From NCBI RefSeq assembly GCF_017312725.1, contig NZ_BOPO01000150.1:62001-126000 (forward strand): a stretch of DNA of 64,000 nucleotides, read 5' to 3'. The notes beneath the pieces are model-generated. The model ran no database searches. It was not told the DNA's origin and saw nothing but the letters and a program-made list of their open reading frames with translations. Position numbers and translations under genes: made by a program. The DNA comes from Actinocatenispora comari. Its GTDB lineage: Bacteria; Actinomycetota; Actinomycetes; Mycobacteriales; Micromonosporaceae. Positions 7,948 to 16,576 of the stretch are shown here, one piece after another. Numbering within the stretch: the first letter of the stretch is position 1; each line of letters starts with the position of its first letter.

Positions 7948-8529
7948 ATGACTCCCGCACCCAATCCCGAACGCCGCAACGAACGCTCCCGGCGCGCAAC
8001 CCTCGACGCGACCATCGAGCTGGTCGGCGACCGCGGGTACGCGCAGGTCACCATCGAGGCCATCGCCGCCCGGGCCGGGGTCAGCAAGCAGACGATCTAT
8101 CGGTGGTGGCCGTCCAAGGCCGCCCTGGCCCTGGAGGCGATCAACGACTTCGTCGGCGAGGCGATCGACTTCCCCGACAGCGGCGACGTCGCGGCCGACC
8201 TCGGCCAGCAGCTCAACGAGGTCATCCGGCTGCTCAAGGGCCCGATCGGGGCGGTCTTCCGCGGCATCGTCGCGGACGCGCAGAGCGACCCGTCGATCGG
8301 CGCCGCGCTGCGCGAGAACATCATCGAACCCCGCACCCGGCTGTGCGAGAAACGGCTGGTTGCGGCCATCTCCGCCGGCCAGCTGCGGGCCGACATACCC
8401 ACCCGGGCCATGACCGAGATGCTCTACTCGGTCGTGTACTTCCGGCTCCTGTTCGGCACCGACGACCTCGACGCCGGCGACATCCCACGGATCCTCGACC
8501 GCAGCCTCACCGGCCTGCGACCCCGGTAG
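7948..8529 (+). CDS. TetR/AcrR family regulator
   Basis: A 193-residue protein. The N-terminal helix-turn-helix is clear (TIELVGDRGYAQVTIEAIAA, GVSKQTIYRWWPSKAALALE). The C-terminal part (LLKGPIGAVFRGIVADAQSD, EMLYSVVYFRLLFG) matches the TetR_C_11 type. The start is ATG 7948, with no obvious ribosome-binding site, in keeping with a leaderless mRNA. It probably represses itself and the divergent alpha/beta hydrolase through the paired sites at 7856-7936. Confidence 0.88.
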   Translation: MTPAPNPERRNERSRRATLDATIELVGDRGYAQVTIEAIAARAGVSKQTIYRWWPSKAALALEAINDFVGEAIDFPDSGDVAADLGQQLNEVIRLLKGPIGAVFRGIVADAQSDPSIGAALRENIIEPRTRLCEKRLVAAISAGQLRADIPTRAMTEMLYSVVYFRLLFGTDDLDAGDIPRILDRSLTGLRPR

Positions 8530-8873
8530 CCGAACCTCGGTCACAGCGCCAGGCCGGTGGCGCCGACCCTCGACACCCGAGCGCACCGCGCCGACGCTGG
8601 AGAGGCGTCCCGGCCGAGAAGGCCACGCCGCTTGCCCCAGCCACCAACATGTCCACGGCGGGGGAGGTCAGTGGATGGACTCCGGTTCCGGAGCGGATCT
8701 TGTGTCGACGCTCACCGGGACCCTGCCCACGAGCCGGTCGAGGTCATGACCGCGACCACGCCGCGGGCGCCGCCCCGGTGGGTAGGCCCGCGTGCCGGAT
8801 CGGAACGTCGCGCCCTCCTCACCCGGCCGAGGTGCGGGTCAGCGGTGACTGCCGGGAGGAGACCCGAACCGGG
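8530..8873. other. Intergenic, no gene recognised
   Basis: About 344 bases between the TetR stop and the release-factor stop (convergent genes). A weak hairpin (GCGCCA / TGGCGC, 8546-8563) follows the TetR stop and may help termination. The open frames here have no protein-like pattern. Confidence 0.5.
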
Positions 8874-10475
8874 TCACTCGGTGCCGGCGACCAGCGGGTC
8901 GAGGCGGATGTCCGGGTGGTGGCGTTGCAGACTCAGCAGCCGCCACTTGGTCGGGAACAGCGCCAGCAACGCACCGTCGCCGCGGGTGAACACCTCGACG
9001 TCGGAGGTGGTCCGCAGCGCCTCGGCGCCGGCCACGTCGGTGGCGCGGGCCAGGGAGAACCCGAGCCGGTCGAGCCGGACCGGGGCGCGGAACTCGTGTT
9101 CGAGGCGATGGGTGGCGACCTCGAACTGCATCGGCCCGACCGCGGCCAGCACCGGCGCGTGATCGCCGCGCTGCTCGGAGCGCAGTACCTGCACCACGCC
9201 CTCGGAGTCCAGTTGCTCGACCCCGCGGCGAAACTGCTTGTACCGCGAGGAATCCCGCGCGGTCACAGTCGCGAAGTGCTCCGGTGCGAAGCTGGGGATC
9301 GGCGGGTACCGCACCGCCGGGCCGTCGTAGAGCGCGTCACCGACACGCAATGACCCGGCGTTGACCAGTCCGACGATGTCGCCGGGGAAGGCGGTGTCGA
9401 GCACCGCCCGGTCCTGCCCGAAGATCTGCTGCGCGTACTTGGTGGCGAACGGCCGACCGGTCGCCGAGTGCGTGACCACCATGCCGCGCTCGAACCGACC
9501 CGAACACACCCGGACGAACGCGATCCGGTCCCGGTGCGCCGGATCCATGTTGGCCTGGACCTTGAACACCAGCCCGGCGAACGGGGCGTCCAACCGGCGG
9601 GTCGCGCCGGCCGCATCGGGGCGTGGCGCCGGCGCCGGCGCCAGCTCCACGACGGTGTCCAGCAACTGCCGAACACCGAAGTTGGGCAGCGCCGCGCCGA
9701 ACAACACCGGTGTACTGGCACCGGCGGCATAGCTGTCCGGATCGAAGTCGCCGCAGGTGGCGGCGACCAGGTCCAGCTCCTCGCGGGCGACGGCGAAGGC
9801 GGTGTCGTGCTCGGCCTCGGCCTGCTCGGCACTGACCAGCTGCTCGGCGGCGCGGGTCGCACCACCCGGAGTGCGGGTGTAGCGGACGAAGCCGCCGCGA
9901 CGCCGGTCCAGCACGCCGTGGAAGTCGCCCGCGACACCCACCGGCCAGGTCAGCGGCGTGGGGCGCAACCCGATCCGCTGCTCGATCTCGTCCAACAGCT
10001 CCAGCGGCTCCCGGCCGGGCCGGTCCCACTTGTTGACGAACGTGATCACCGGCAGGCGGCGGTGCCGGCACACGTCGAACAGCTTCAGCGTCTGCGGCTC
10101 CAGCCCCTTCGCCGCGTCCAGCAACATCACCACGCCGTCGACCGCGGCCAACACCCGGTAGGTGTCCTCGGAGAAGTCCGCGTGCCCGGGCGTGTCCAGC
10201 AGGTTGAACACCATGCCCGCGTACTCGAACCGCAGCGCCGCGGAGGTGATCGAGATGCCGCGCTCGCGTTCCATCGCCAGCCAGTCGGAGGTCACCCCCC
10301 GCCGGTCGCCCTTGCCGTGCACCGCCCCGGCCTCGGTGATCGCCGACGCGTGCAGCGCCAACGCCTCGGTCAACGTCGACTTGCCGGCATCCGGGTGACT
10401 GATCACCGCGAACGTACGCCGCCGCGCTGCCTCCGCCCGTACGCCGTGGTCATGGGCTGCCATGGTCGCAGTCAC
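8874..10475 (-). CDS. prfC: Peptide chain release factor 3 (RF3)
   Basis: A 533-residue translational GTPase, close to the usual 525-535 for RF3. G1 is SHPDAGKSTLTE, followed by RGISITSA, G3 DTPGHADFSEDTYR and G4 NKWDRPGREPLELLDEIE. The RF3-specific DVCRHRRLP, PTPLTWPVG and C-terminal GPMQFEVATHRLEHEF and FPTKWRLL are present. RF3 recycles RF1/RF2 from the ribosome after peptide release. The start is taken as GTG 10475, which overlaps the MerR stop (GTGA) and has AAGGA 12 bases upstream; ATG 10463 is an alternative. The coupling to a MerR regulator is unusual. Confidence 0.9.
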   Translation of the reverse strand: MTATMAAHDHGVRAEAARRRTFAVISHPDAGKSTLTEALALHASAITEAGAVHGKGDRRGVTSDWLAMERERGISITSAALRFEYAGMVFNLLDTPGHADFSEDTYRVLAAVDGVVMLLDAAKGLEPQTLKLFDVCRHRRLPVITFVNKWDRPGREPLELLDEIEQRIGLRPTPLTWPVGVAGDFHGVLDRRRGGFVRYTRTPGGATRAAEQLVSAEQAEAEHDTAFAVAREELDLVAATCGDFDPDSYAAGASTPVLFGAALPNFGVRQLLDTVVELAPAPAPRPDAAGATRRLDAPFAGLVFKVQANMDPAHRDRIAFVRVCSGRFERGMVVTHSATGRPFATKYAQQIFGQDRAVLDTAFPGDIVGLVNAGSLRVGDALYDGPAVRYPPIPSFAPEHFATVTARDSSRYKQFRRGVEQLDSEGVVQVLRSEQRGDHAPVLAAVGPMQFEVATHRLEHEFRAPVRLDRLGFSLARATDVAGAEALRTTSDVEVFTRGDGALLALFPTKWRLLSLQRHHPDIRLDPLVAGTE

Positions 10476-10933
10476 CGGCTTTGCTCGTCCTTCCTCGCGC
10501 CCTCGGCGGACTCTCCACTCACCCGCGGCGTGCTCCGACGGCGGGCGTCCCGGCCTGCCGCGGCGCGCAGTTGACCCGCGAAGCGTTCCGCGGTGGTCAG
10601 CTGCTCGCGCAACGCGTCGATGCGGGCGGTCACCGCGTGCTGGTACATCTCCAGCCGATCCCGCAGCAGCGCACGAGCCTGCGCATCCTCGGTGTCGGCC
10701 AGCCGATCCAGCACCCCGAGCAGATCGCGCATCTCCTCCAGGCTGAACTCCAACGGCTTCATCTGCTTGATCACGTTCAGCCGCTCGACATCGGCGTCCG
10801 TGTAGAGCCGGAACCCGCCCCGGCTGCGCGCCGAGGGCACCACCAGCCCGACCTCGCCATACCACCGGATCGTGCGCAGCGACAGGCCGGTGCGCTCGGC
10901 GACCTCCCCGATCTGCATGTGCGCCCGTTCCAT
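10472..10933 (-). CDS. MerR family transcriptional regulator
   Basis: A 153-residue protein with the MerR DNA-binding domain (MQIGEVAERTGLSLRTIRWYGEVGLV, GGFRLYTDADVERL) and a dimerisation coiled coil (residues about 75-125). ATG 10933 follows GAGGTGGGG; a GTG two codons upstream and an ATG seven codons downstream are alternatives. No effector-binding domain or Cys cluster is seen, so the signal is unknown. Its stop overlaps the release-factor start, so the two are translated from one message. Confidence 0.85.
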   Translation of the reverse strand: MERAHMQIGEVAERTGLSLRTIRWYGEVGLVVPSARSRGGFRLYTDADVERLNVIKQMKPLEFSLEEMRDLLGVLDRLADTEDAQARALLRDRLEMYQHAVTARIDALREQLTTAERFAGQLRAAAGRDARRRSTPRVSGESAEGARKDEQSR

Positions 10934-11286
10934 CCCCACCTCACCCGCGCCGACGATCCGCTGCCAGAACAGTAGGGCTCGACGCGGGCGTGACGGCCGC
11001 CACCTGTCGACCCCGCACCTGTCCGAGCCGTCGTCTCACTCTACTCTGACGTTAGGTTAAGCTGGGGAGCAGCGTTGGCTCGACCGGCGCCTCAGACCCC
11101 AACCTGGTGGTCGGCCGCGCGTCCCCGACACGCTGGTCTGCTTCCGCCACGTGTCCCGGCGTTGGGATGCACGGCCCCGCTCCAGCCGCCCAGGTGGGGC
11201 CCGTCCACCCTTGAAGGAAGACGCGCGATCCGCAGCAACGACGAGGAGTCCTGGTGGACCGGTCAAGCATCGTTGGGGGAGACAAC
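10934..11286. other. Divergent intergenic region
   Basis: About 350 bases between the MerR gene (minus) and the small ORF/aminopropyltransferase-like gene (plus). A lower-GC patch at about 11035-11066 (TCACTCTACTCTGACGTTAG) is the best candidate for promoters. I see no further gene. Confidence 0.4.
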
Positions 11287-11361
11287 ATGACGAGCAGGGG
11301 CAGCGCCACTGTCGTTCCGGGGTTGTCGGGTGCCGACACGAGTAGCGGTGGTGGCCGATGA
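11287..11361 (+). CDS. Possible 24-residue leader peptide
   Basis: ATG 11287 is preceded by GGGGGAG at a good distance, and the frame runs 24 codons (MTSRGSATVVPGLS...) to a TGA that overlaps the ATG of the next gene (ATGA). The overlap and ribosome-binding site suggest real translation and coupling. The peptide resembles nothing I know. It could also be chance. Confidence 0.35.
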   Translation: MTSRGSATVVPGLSGADTSSGGGR

Positions 11362-12071
11362 GCGCACACTTCGCCGAACTGGACTGGCAGCAGACACCGA
11401 TCGGAGCGGTCAGTCTGCGGCGCCGGATCGAGCCGATGCTGCGGGTGGAGATCCACGAGGTCAAGCTCGACGACGAGTACCTGATGTCGAGCCTGTTCAC
11501 CGAAGCCGAGATCGCGCTCGCCGATCGGGCGCTGGCGGCGGTGGCCGGTGACCAGCTCGACGTGGTCGTGGGTGGCCTCGGCCTCGGCTACACCGCACGC
11601 GCCGCGCTACGCGAGGCCCGGGTGCGCTCGCTGCGGGTGATCGAGCTGTTGGAACCCGTGCTCGACTGGCACCGCCGTGGCCTGCTGCCCGGCGCCGCGG
11701 AACTGACCGAGAACGCGCGCTGCGAGCTGGTGCACGGTGACTTCTTCTCGATGGCCGCGAGTCGGGACGGGTTCGATCCGGCCGAGCCCGGCCGACGGTT
11801 CCACGCGATCCTGCTCGACATCGACCACTCCCCCGACCACCTGCTGGATCCAGCCAACGCCAGCTTCTACTCCCCGGCAGGGCTTGCTCGACTCGCCGAC
11901 CACCTGCATCCGGGAGGCGTCTTCGCGTTGTGGTCGAACGACCCGCCCGCCCAGACCGTCACCGCGATGCTCGGTGGAGTCTTCGCGACCGCGACCGCGC
12001 ACGTGGTCAGTTTCCCCAACCCGCTGCAGGGCGGCGAGTCATCCAACACCATCTACCTCGCCACCCGGTGA
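11358..12071 (+). CDS. Spermidine-synthase-like (aminopropyltransferase fold) protein
   Basis: A 237-residue protein with the class I methyltransferase-like fold of polyamine aminopropyltransferases: VVVGGLGLGYTARAAL (cofactor loop), RVIELLEPVLDWHRRGLLP, LVHGDFF, ILLDIDHSPDHLL and HLHPGGVFALWSNDPP. The acidic residues typical of putrescine binding are not obvious, and this stand-alone branch is often annotated only as spermidine synthase-like. The start is the ATG overlapping the stop of the small upstream frame. Substrate and product are uncertain. Confidence 0.75.
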   Translation: MSAHFAELDWQQTPIGAVSLRRRIEPMLRVEIHEVKLDDEYLMSSLFTEAEIALADRALAAVAGDQLDVVVGGLGLGYTARAALREARVRSLRVIELLEPVLDWHRRGLLPGAAELTENARCELVHGDFFSMAASRDGFDPAEPGRRFHAILLDIDHSPDHLLDPANASFYSPAGLARLADHLHPGGVFALWSNDPPAQTVTAMLGGVFATATAHVVSFPNPLQGGESSNTIYLATR

Positions 12072-12254
12072 CCGGACGACCGCGATCAGGGCACCGCAGC
12101 GTGGCGACGATCGGGCCGATCACCGTCCCCGGCCACTGCTGCGCTACCTGGTCTGGTGCCAGCCCACCCGACGAACCCCGACAACACCCATGACGCAGCC
12201 GGCGATGTGAAAGTGTCGGCCCCACACCAGGATCCCCGTTGGAGGGAGCGGCGA

Positions 12255-13475
12255 ATGCCCAGTTCGATGGCCGGCAACCAGCCGAATCCGTTGGCGCAGT
12301 TGACGGTCGCGCAACTTCGTCAGCGGACCAGCATGAAGTGGCGTGCGCATCCCGCTGATGTGCTGCCGCTGTGGGTGGCCGAGATGGACGTGCCGTTGGC
12401 GGCCCCGGTCGTCGACGCGCTTCAGACCGCCATCACCCGCGGCGACACCGGCTACCCCTACGGAACCGCCTATGCCGAGGCACTCGCAGGCTTCGCCGCG
12501 GACCGTTGGGGCTGGGAGGGCCTCGCGGTCGAGCGCACGGCGATCGTGCCCGATGTGATGTTGGGCATCGTGGAGGTGCTGCGGCTGATCACCGACCGGG
12601 GCGACACCGTGGTGGTCAACCCACCGGTATACCCACCGTTCTACGCGTTCGTCGGCCACGACGGGCGTCGCGTGGTCGAAGCACGGCTGGGGGCCGACGG
12701 GCGCATCGATCCGGCGGCGTTGGGCGAAACGTTCGCGCAGGCACGCCAGCACGGTGGCCGGGTGGCGTACCTGATGAGCAACCCGCACAACCCGACCGGG
12801 GTGGTCCACACCCAGGCCGAGCTGGCGGGGGTGGCACAGCTGGCCCGCCAGTACGGGGTGCGGGTGGTCGCCGACGAGATCCACGCCCCGCTGGTGCTGC
12901 CCGGCGCCAGGTTCACCCCGTACCTGAGCGTGCCGGGAGCCGAGGACGCGTTCGCGGTGACCTCCGCATCCAAGGCGTGGAACCTGCCCGGGCTCAAGGC
13001 GGCGCTGGCGGTCGCCGGCCCAGACGCTGCGGCCGAGCTGGCCCGAATGCCGGAGGAGGTCAGCCACGGCCCCAGCCATCTGGGCATCCTCGCCCACACC
13101 GCCGCGCTGCGCGATGGACGGGACTGGCTCGACGCCCTGGTGGCCGGCCTCGACGCCAACCGCACCCTGCTCGGGCAACTGATCGCCGAGCACCTCCCGC
13201 AGGTGCGCCACCGTCCTCCCGAGGGCACCTACCTCGCCTGGTTGGACTGCCGCGAGCTGGGGCTCACCGAGCCTGACGCCACCGATGGCCCCGGCGTGGT
13301 CAGCGAACTCGCCGGTCCCGCCCGCTTCTTTCTCGAGCACGCGCGGGTGGCGCTCAGCTCCGGTCATGTGTTCGGTTCCGGCGGCCGCGGGCACGTCCGG
13401 CTCAACTTCGCCACCTCACCGACGATCCTGACCGACGCGGTCACCAGGATGGGCCGGGCGGTGGCGGACCGGTAG
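12255..13475 (+). CDS. PLP-dependent aminotransferase class I/II, MalY/PatB type (possible C-S lyase)
   Basis: A 406-residue fold-type I enzyme. ATG 12255 follows GGAGGGAG; an upstream in-frame start at 12156 lacks such a site. Key features are [19 protein letters not shown] at the start, [12 protein letters not shown], the [11 protein letters not shown] loop, [16 protein letters not shown] and the PLP-binding Lys in [13 protein letters not shown]. This order matches MalY/PatB cystathionine beta-lyases, which cleave cysteine S-conjugates or cystathionine to a thiol, pyruvate and ammonia. Whether it is a lyase or a transaminase cannot be settled by eye. It stands alone, 183 bases after the aminopropyltransferase-like gene. 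Confidence 0.85.
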   Translation: MPSSMAGNQPNPLAQLTVAQLRQRTSMKWRAHPADVLPLWVAEMDVPLAAPVVDALQTAITRGDTGYPYGTAYAEALAGFAADRWGWEGLAVERTAIVPDVMLGIVEVLRLITDRGDTVVVNPPVYPPFYAFVGHDGRRVVEARLGADGRIDPAALGETFAQARQHGGRVAYLMSNPHNPTGVVHTQAELAGVAQLARQYGVRVVADEIHAPLVLPGARFTPYLSVPGAEDAFAVTSASKAWNLPGLKAALAVAGPDAAAELARMPEEVSHGPSHLGILAHTAALRDGRDWLDALVAGLDANRTLLGQLIAEHLPQVRHRPPEGTYLAWLDCRELGLTEPDATDGPGVVSELAGPARFFLEHARVALSSGHVFGSGGRGHVRLNFATSPTILTDAVTRMGRAVADR

Positions 13476-13617
13476 CCGGCTCGGGCCCGGTGCAGGAGCA
13501 AGTCGGTGCAAGGTCGTCCGCTCCCAGCTGGGCGCCATGTCGACGAACTCCTGCGACCGCAGTCCGGTCAGTACCTGAGCTGGTAGCGCCGCGGTACGCT
13601 CCCGGCGGTCGGCGATC

Positions 13618-13713
13618 CGTTGGGGCACAGCAGGAGTAGCCGATACCTGCCGAAGCTCCAGTACGCGTTCAAGTTCCGATGCCGCCGCATGTCGCCCAGT
13701 GCCAGGCGGTGGT
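13618..13713 (+). repeat. Dispersed intergenic repeat, copy A
   Basis: This shares a run from CTGCCGAA through GTTCAAGTTCCGATGCC and GTCGCCCAGTGCCAGGCG with copy B at 16046-16170. It is about 95 bases, ends at the stop of the small membrane protein gene, and carries no gene of its own. Confidence 0.65.
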
Positions 13714-13844
13714 CAACGCCGTCGGCGCCGTAGCATCTTGACGGCGATCACGCCCACCACGGCGAGGACAGCCACGGTCAACCACACCGCGGTGGGCGCA
13801 CCGGACAACAGGCCAACAGCTGCCAGCAGGGATCCGATCAACAT
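13713..13844 (-). CDS. Small single-pass or hairpin membrane protein (43 aa)
   Basis: ATG 13844 is preceded by AAGGAG at 8 bases, the best ribosome-binding site in the area, which picks it over the longer upstream frame. The 43 residues are MLIGSLLAAVGLLSGAPTAV followed by a second hydrophobic stretch and KMLRRRRR, so two short membrane segments with a basic tail. The function is unknown. Small basic-tailed proteins of this kind are common and mostly uncharacterised in actinomycetes. Confidence 0.6.
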   Translation of the reverse strand: MLIGSLLAAVGLLSGAPTAVWLTVAVLAVVGVIAVKMLRRRRR

Positions 13845-14113
13845 GGGTGGCGCTCCTTCGGTGGTCACTCTCGCGACGGCACAACCGTTGACGACGACGC
13901 TACGAACATCGCCGCGGATGTGTCGTCGGTTCGCGGTTGGAGATTTCCCAGGGCAGGTATCCACCCCGATCTCCACCTCCAGCACGAGACACCCTGTGCG
14001 GAAACCGGCTAGCGTCACCGCCGATCGCCTCAGTGACCGCACGGGATCAGGGAGGGCGTGATGGCGAGCATGCAGGCAACATCGGCGCCGGGAGTGCGCC
14101 AGGGCGGGGACCG

Positions 14114-15649
14114 GTGACCGACGTCGTGATCGCGGGCGCCGGACCCACCGGGCTCACGCTGGCGATCGAGCTGGCCCGCCGGGGCGTCGACGTGCGCATC
14201 GTCGACCGAGCTGCCGAGCACTTCCCCGGTTCGCGCGGGAAGGGGCTCACCGCACGCACCCAGGAGGTACTGGACGACCTCGGTGTCGCCGACGAGGCGC
14301 TGCAGCACGGGTTTCGCCACCTGCCACACCGGCGGTACGTCGATGGTGATCTGGTTGCCGAGGACGACCCGCACGCCCAGCGGTCACCCACACCGGATCG
14401 GCCCTACGACGGCGGGCTGCTGATCCCGCAGTGGCGGATCGAGCGGATCCTGCGCGCGCGGCTCGCCGAGGAGGGCGTGCGGGTCGAACTGGCCGCAGGC
14501 GTCGCCGAGTTCAGCCAGTCCGCGGACAGTGTGCATGCGGTGCTGGATACCGGCGAGCAGGTAGCTGCGCGCTACCTGGTCGGCTGCGACGGCGGCCGTA
14601 GCACCGTGCGCAAGGCACTCGACGTGCGCTTCGAGGGCGAGAGCAGGGCACAGGCCATGCTGCTCGGGGACGTCGAGCTCGACGGGCTCGAACCGGACGC
14701 CTGGTACCAGTGGACCGTCCGCGGGCGCGGGTTTCTGGCCCTGTGCCCGTTCCGCGACGAGCGGTCCTGGCAACTGCAGGCCGTACCGTTGCGCGACTTC
14801 GGCGCGGAGGGCGGCGTCCCCGAACCCTCGCTGCCGTACTTCCGGCGGATCGTCGACGATCTCGCCGGCGGACACGGCATCCACCTCTCGAAGGCGACCT
14901 GGCTGTCCACGTACCGGGTGAACGTACGGATGGTCGACCGGTTCAAGGTGGGCCGGGTGTTGCTCGCCGGCGACGCGGCGCACGTACACCCGCCGGCCGG
15001 TGGCCTCGGCATGAACACCGGCATCCAGGACGCGTACAACCTCGGCTGGAAGCTCGCCATGGTGTGTTCCGGCGCTCCGCAGTCGATGCTGGACAGCTAC
15101 GAGGAGGAGCGGCTCCCGGTCGCCGCGTGGACGCTCGGCGCGAGTACCGAGGGGCTGCGCAGGGTCGCGGAGCGGTTCGTCGACGGTGGCAGCGCGGACA
15201 TCACGGACGGCGCGCACCGGGACGGCCAGCAGCTCCGGCTCGGCTACCCGTCCAGTTCGCTGTCCGTCGACGGCGACGCCGGGAACGGACCACGCGCCGG
15301 TGATCGTGCGCCCGACGCGCCCTGCGTGGACCGCTCCGGTACGCCACGGCGGCTGTTCGACGCCTTCCGCGGCCCGCATTTCACCCTGCTCGGCTTCGGC
15401 GACTCCTGCGCCGGTGCACTGGCGGACGCCGCCCACAGTCGACTCATCGAGCCGGTGTCGATCGGCGCGCCGGGCAGCGGTGCCGATCTGGTGGACGTCG
15501 ACGGGCACGCGCGCACCGCGTACGGCGTCACCGGAGACACCCTCGTCCTGGTGCGGCCCGATGGCTACCTCGCGCTGCGCGCACCCGGCGCAAGCACGAC
15601 TGCCGTGCCGGACTACCTGAACCGAGTCGGCGTCAGCCAGATCGCTTGA
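14114..15649 (+). CDS. FAD-dependent aromatic monooxygenase (class A flavoprotein)
   Basis: A 511-residue protein. GTG 14114 follows GGGCGGGGA. The Rossmann motif VVIAGAGPTGLTLAIELARRG begins at residue 4, the DG-type motif YLVGCDGGRSTVRK near 160, and the GD motif VLLAGDAAHVHPPAGGLGMN followed by DAYNLGWKLA near 290-320. A C-terminal thioredoxin-like part (RRLFDAFRGPHFTLLGFG) is typical of PgaE/MtmOIV/Rox-like hydroxylases that act on polyketides, phenols or rifamycins. No biosynthetic genes are beside it, so detoxification or antibiotic inactivation is as likely as biosynthesis. Confidence 0.85.
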   Translation: MTDVVIAGAGPTGLTLAIELARRGVDVRIVDRAAEHFPGSRGKGLTARTQEVLDDLGVADEALQHGFRHLPHRRYVDGDLVAEDDPHAQRSPTPDRPYDGGLLIPQWRIERILRARLAEEGVRVELAAGVAEFSQSADSVHAVLDTGEQVAARYLVGCDGGRSTVRKALDVRFEGESRAQAMLLGDVELDGLEPDAWYQWTVRGRGFLALCPFRDERSWQLQAVPLRDFGAEGGVPEPSLPYFRRIVDDLAGGHGIHLSKATWLSTYRVNVRMVDRFKVGRVLLAGDAAHVHPPAGGLGMNTGIQDAYNLGWKLAMVCSGAPQSMLDSYEEERLPVAAWTLGASTEGLRRVAERFVDGGSADITDGAHRDGQQLRLGYPSSSLSVDGDAGNGPRAGDRAPDAPCVDRSGTPRRLFDAFRGPHFTLLGFGDSCAGALADAAHSRLIEPVSIGAPGSGADLVDVDGHARTAYGVTGDTLVLVRPDGYLALRAPGASTTAVPDYLNRVGVSQIA

Positions 15650-15990
15650 CCACCGAGACGTCGATGCCCAGGGTGCCCTTGTCGCCGACCAGCACGCTCC
15701 CGGCCCCCAGGGGGCCCGTTCCACGTGATACTCGACCTGGCTCAATCAGTGCGTGTCGTCGTGGATGGCGACCGCCGCGCCAGTCCCATCCGACCGGCAA
15801 CGGCCACCGATCGGCCACGTCAACCGCCGAGAGCACGCACATCTCCAGCGTTGTACCACGATATGAGATCCGTCCCCCGGGCACTCCTGCGAAGTGGGCA
15901 CCGAACCCGCATGGGGGTCTGCAACACGGAGACTGCCCGGGAGGATGGCTCGAACGCTCTGAACGGCATCCTGATTGGGTAAAGCATGGG
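15650..15990. other. Degraded stretch without a recognisable gene
   Basis: About 340 bases after the monooxygenase. Open frames on the minus strand (up to 127 codons) lack ribosome-binding sites and protein-like composition. The local GC is lower than in neighbouring genes. It leads into the tRNA fragment. Confidence 0.4.
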
Positions 15991-16035
15991 TGCGCCCGGA
16001 GGAATTCGAACCCCAACCCTCTGATCCGAAGTCGG
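15991..16035 (-). pseudogene. tRNA-Arg 3' half (anticodon arm to acceptor), fragment
   Basis: On the minus strand the sequence runs from a CTTCGGATCAG anticodon loop region (TCG if aligned to tRNA-Arg) through a T arm with GTTCGAAT to CCTCCGGGCGCA, the 3' acceptor strand. The matching 5' acceptor strand (GCGCCCG) and D arm are absent; that position is taken by repeat copy B. The anticodon and T stems carry mismatches. It is therefore a fragment, either an attachment-site scar of an integrated element or a decayed tRNA. Confidence 0.6.
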
Positions 16036-16045
16036 AAGGCTGGAT

Positions 16046-16170
16046 GCCTTGGGCCACAAGTAAAGTAGGCCAGACCTGCCGAAACTCTAGCACGCGTTCA
16101 AGTTCCGATGCCGCCGCATGTCGCCCAGTGCCAGGCGATGCCGCAGCGTCTCGGGCACCGCTCGGGCACC
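16046..16170 (+). repeat. Dispersed intergenic repeat, copy B
   Basis: This is the longest well-kept copy, starting GCCTTGGGCCACAAG and ending CTCGGGCACCGCTCGGGCACC. Copies A and B are nearly identical over about 60 bases; copy C (41665) shares both ends. It abuts the tRNA fragment. Confidence 0.65.
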
Positions 16171-16213
16171 GGAATCAGATGCAACCGGATCCCCCATTGC
16201 AGGATGCTTCGTT

Positions 16214-16576
16214 CTAGGTGAGCGTACCGGCGTCCCGGGCGGTCACGTTGCAGCGCAGGCGAAGTAGCCGAATTGGAGCGCATCCCCGACCTCCTCGTAG
16301 CCAAGGAACACAGTGCGCCGCGATGGTCTCGGAGGCCTGGTCGAACAGGGTGTCAGCGTCGTCGGGCCGGTCGTGGGCAGTCAGGTGTGCGGTGAGGATG
16401 GTGATGTAGGCCGCGGCCAAACACACCTCGAACTCGCCGGGTGCAGCCTGTTGACGCGCGTAGTCGTCCGGGTAGGCGAAGGCCGCCGGGTCGCCGTCCC
16501 ACAAGGTGGCGTGGGCCACCACGCTAGCCACATCATGAAACCGGGTCCCGCGCCCGGTGCGCGTCCCTGCCGCCAC
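16214..16576 (-). CDS. Hypothetical protein or gene remnant
   Basis: A 120-codon frame from GTG 16576. The middle is protein-like: an FAYPDDYARQQAAPGEFEV segment followed by helices (CLAAAYITILTAHLTAH, DADTLFDQASETIAAH). The last 25 codons look random. I do not recognise a family. No ribosome-binding site is clear, and the surroundings are degraded, so it may be the surviving part of a larger gene. Confidence 0.35.
   Translation of the reverse strand: MAAGTRTGRGTRFHDVASVVAHATLWDGDPAAFAYPDDYARQQAAPGEFEVCLAAAYITILTAHLTAHDRPDDADTLFDQASETIAAHCVPWLRGGRGCAPIRLLRLRCNVTARDAGTLT

Noticed and set aside
15633-16016. 127-codon minus-strand frame after the monooxygenase
   Set aside because: Its start runs through the tRNA fragment and its composition is not protein-like; no ribosome-binding site is seen.
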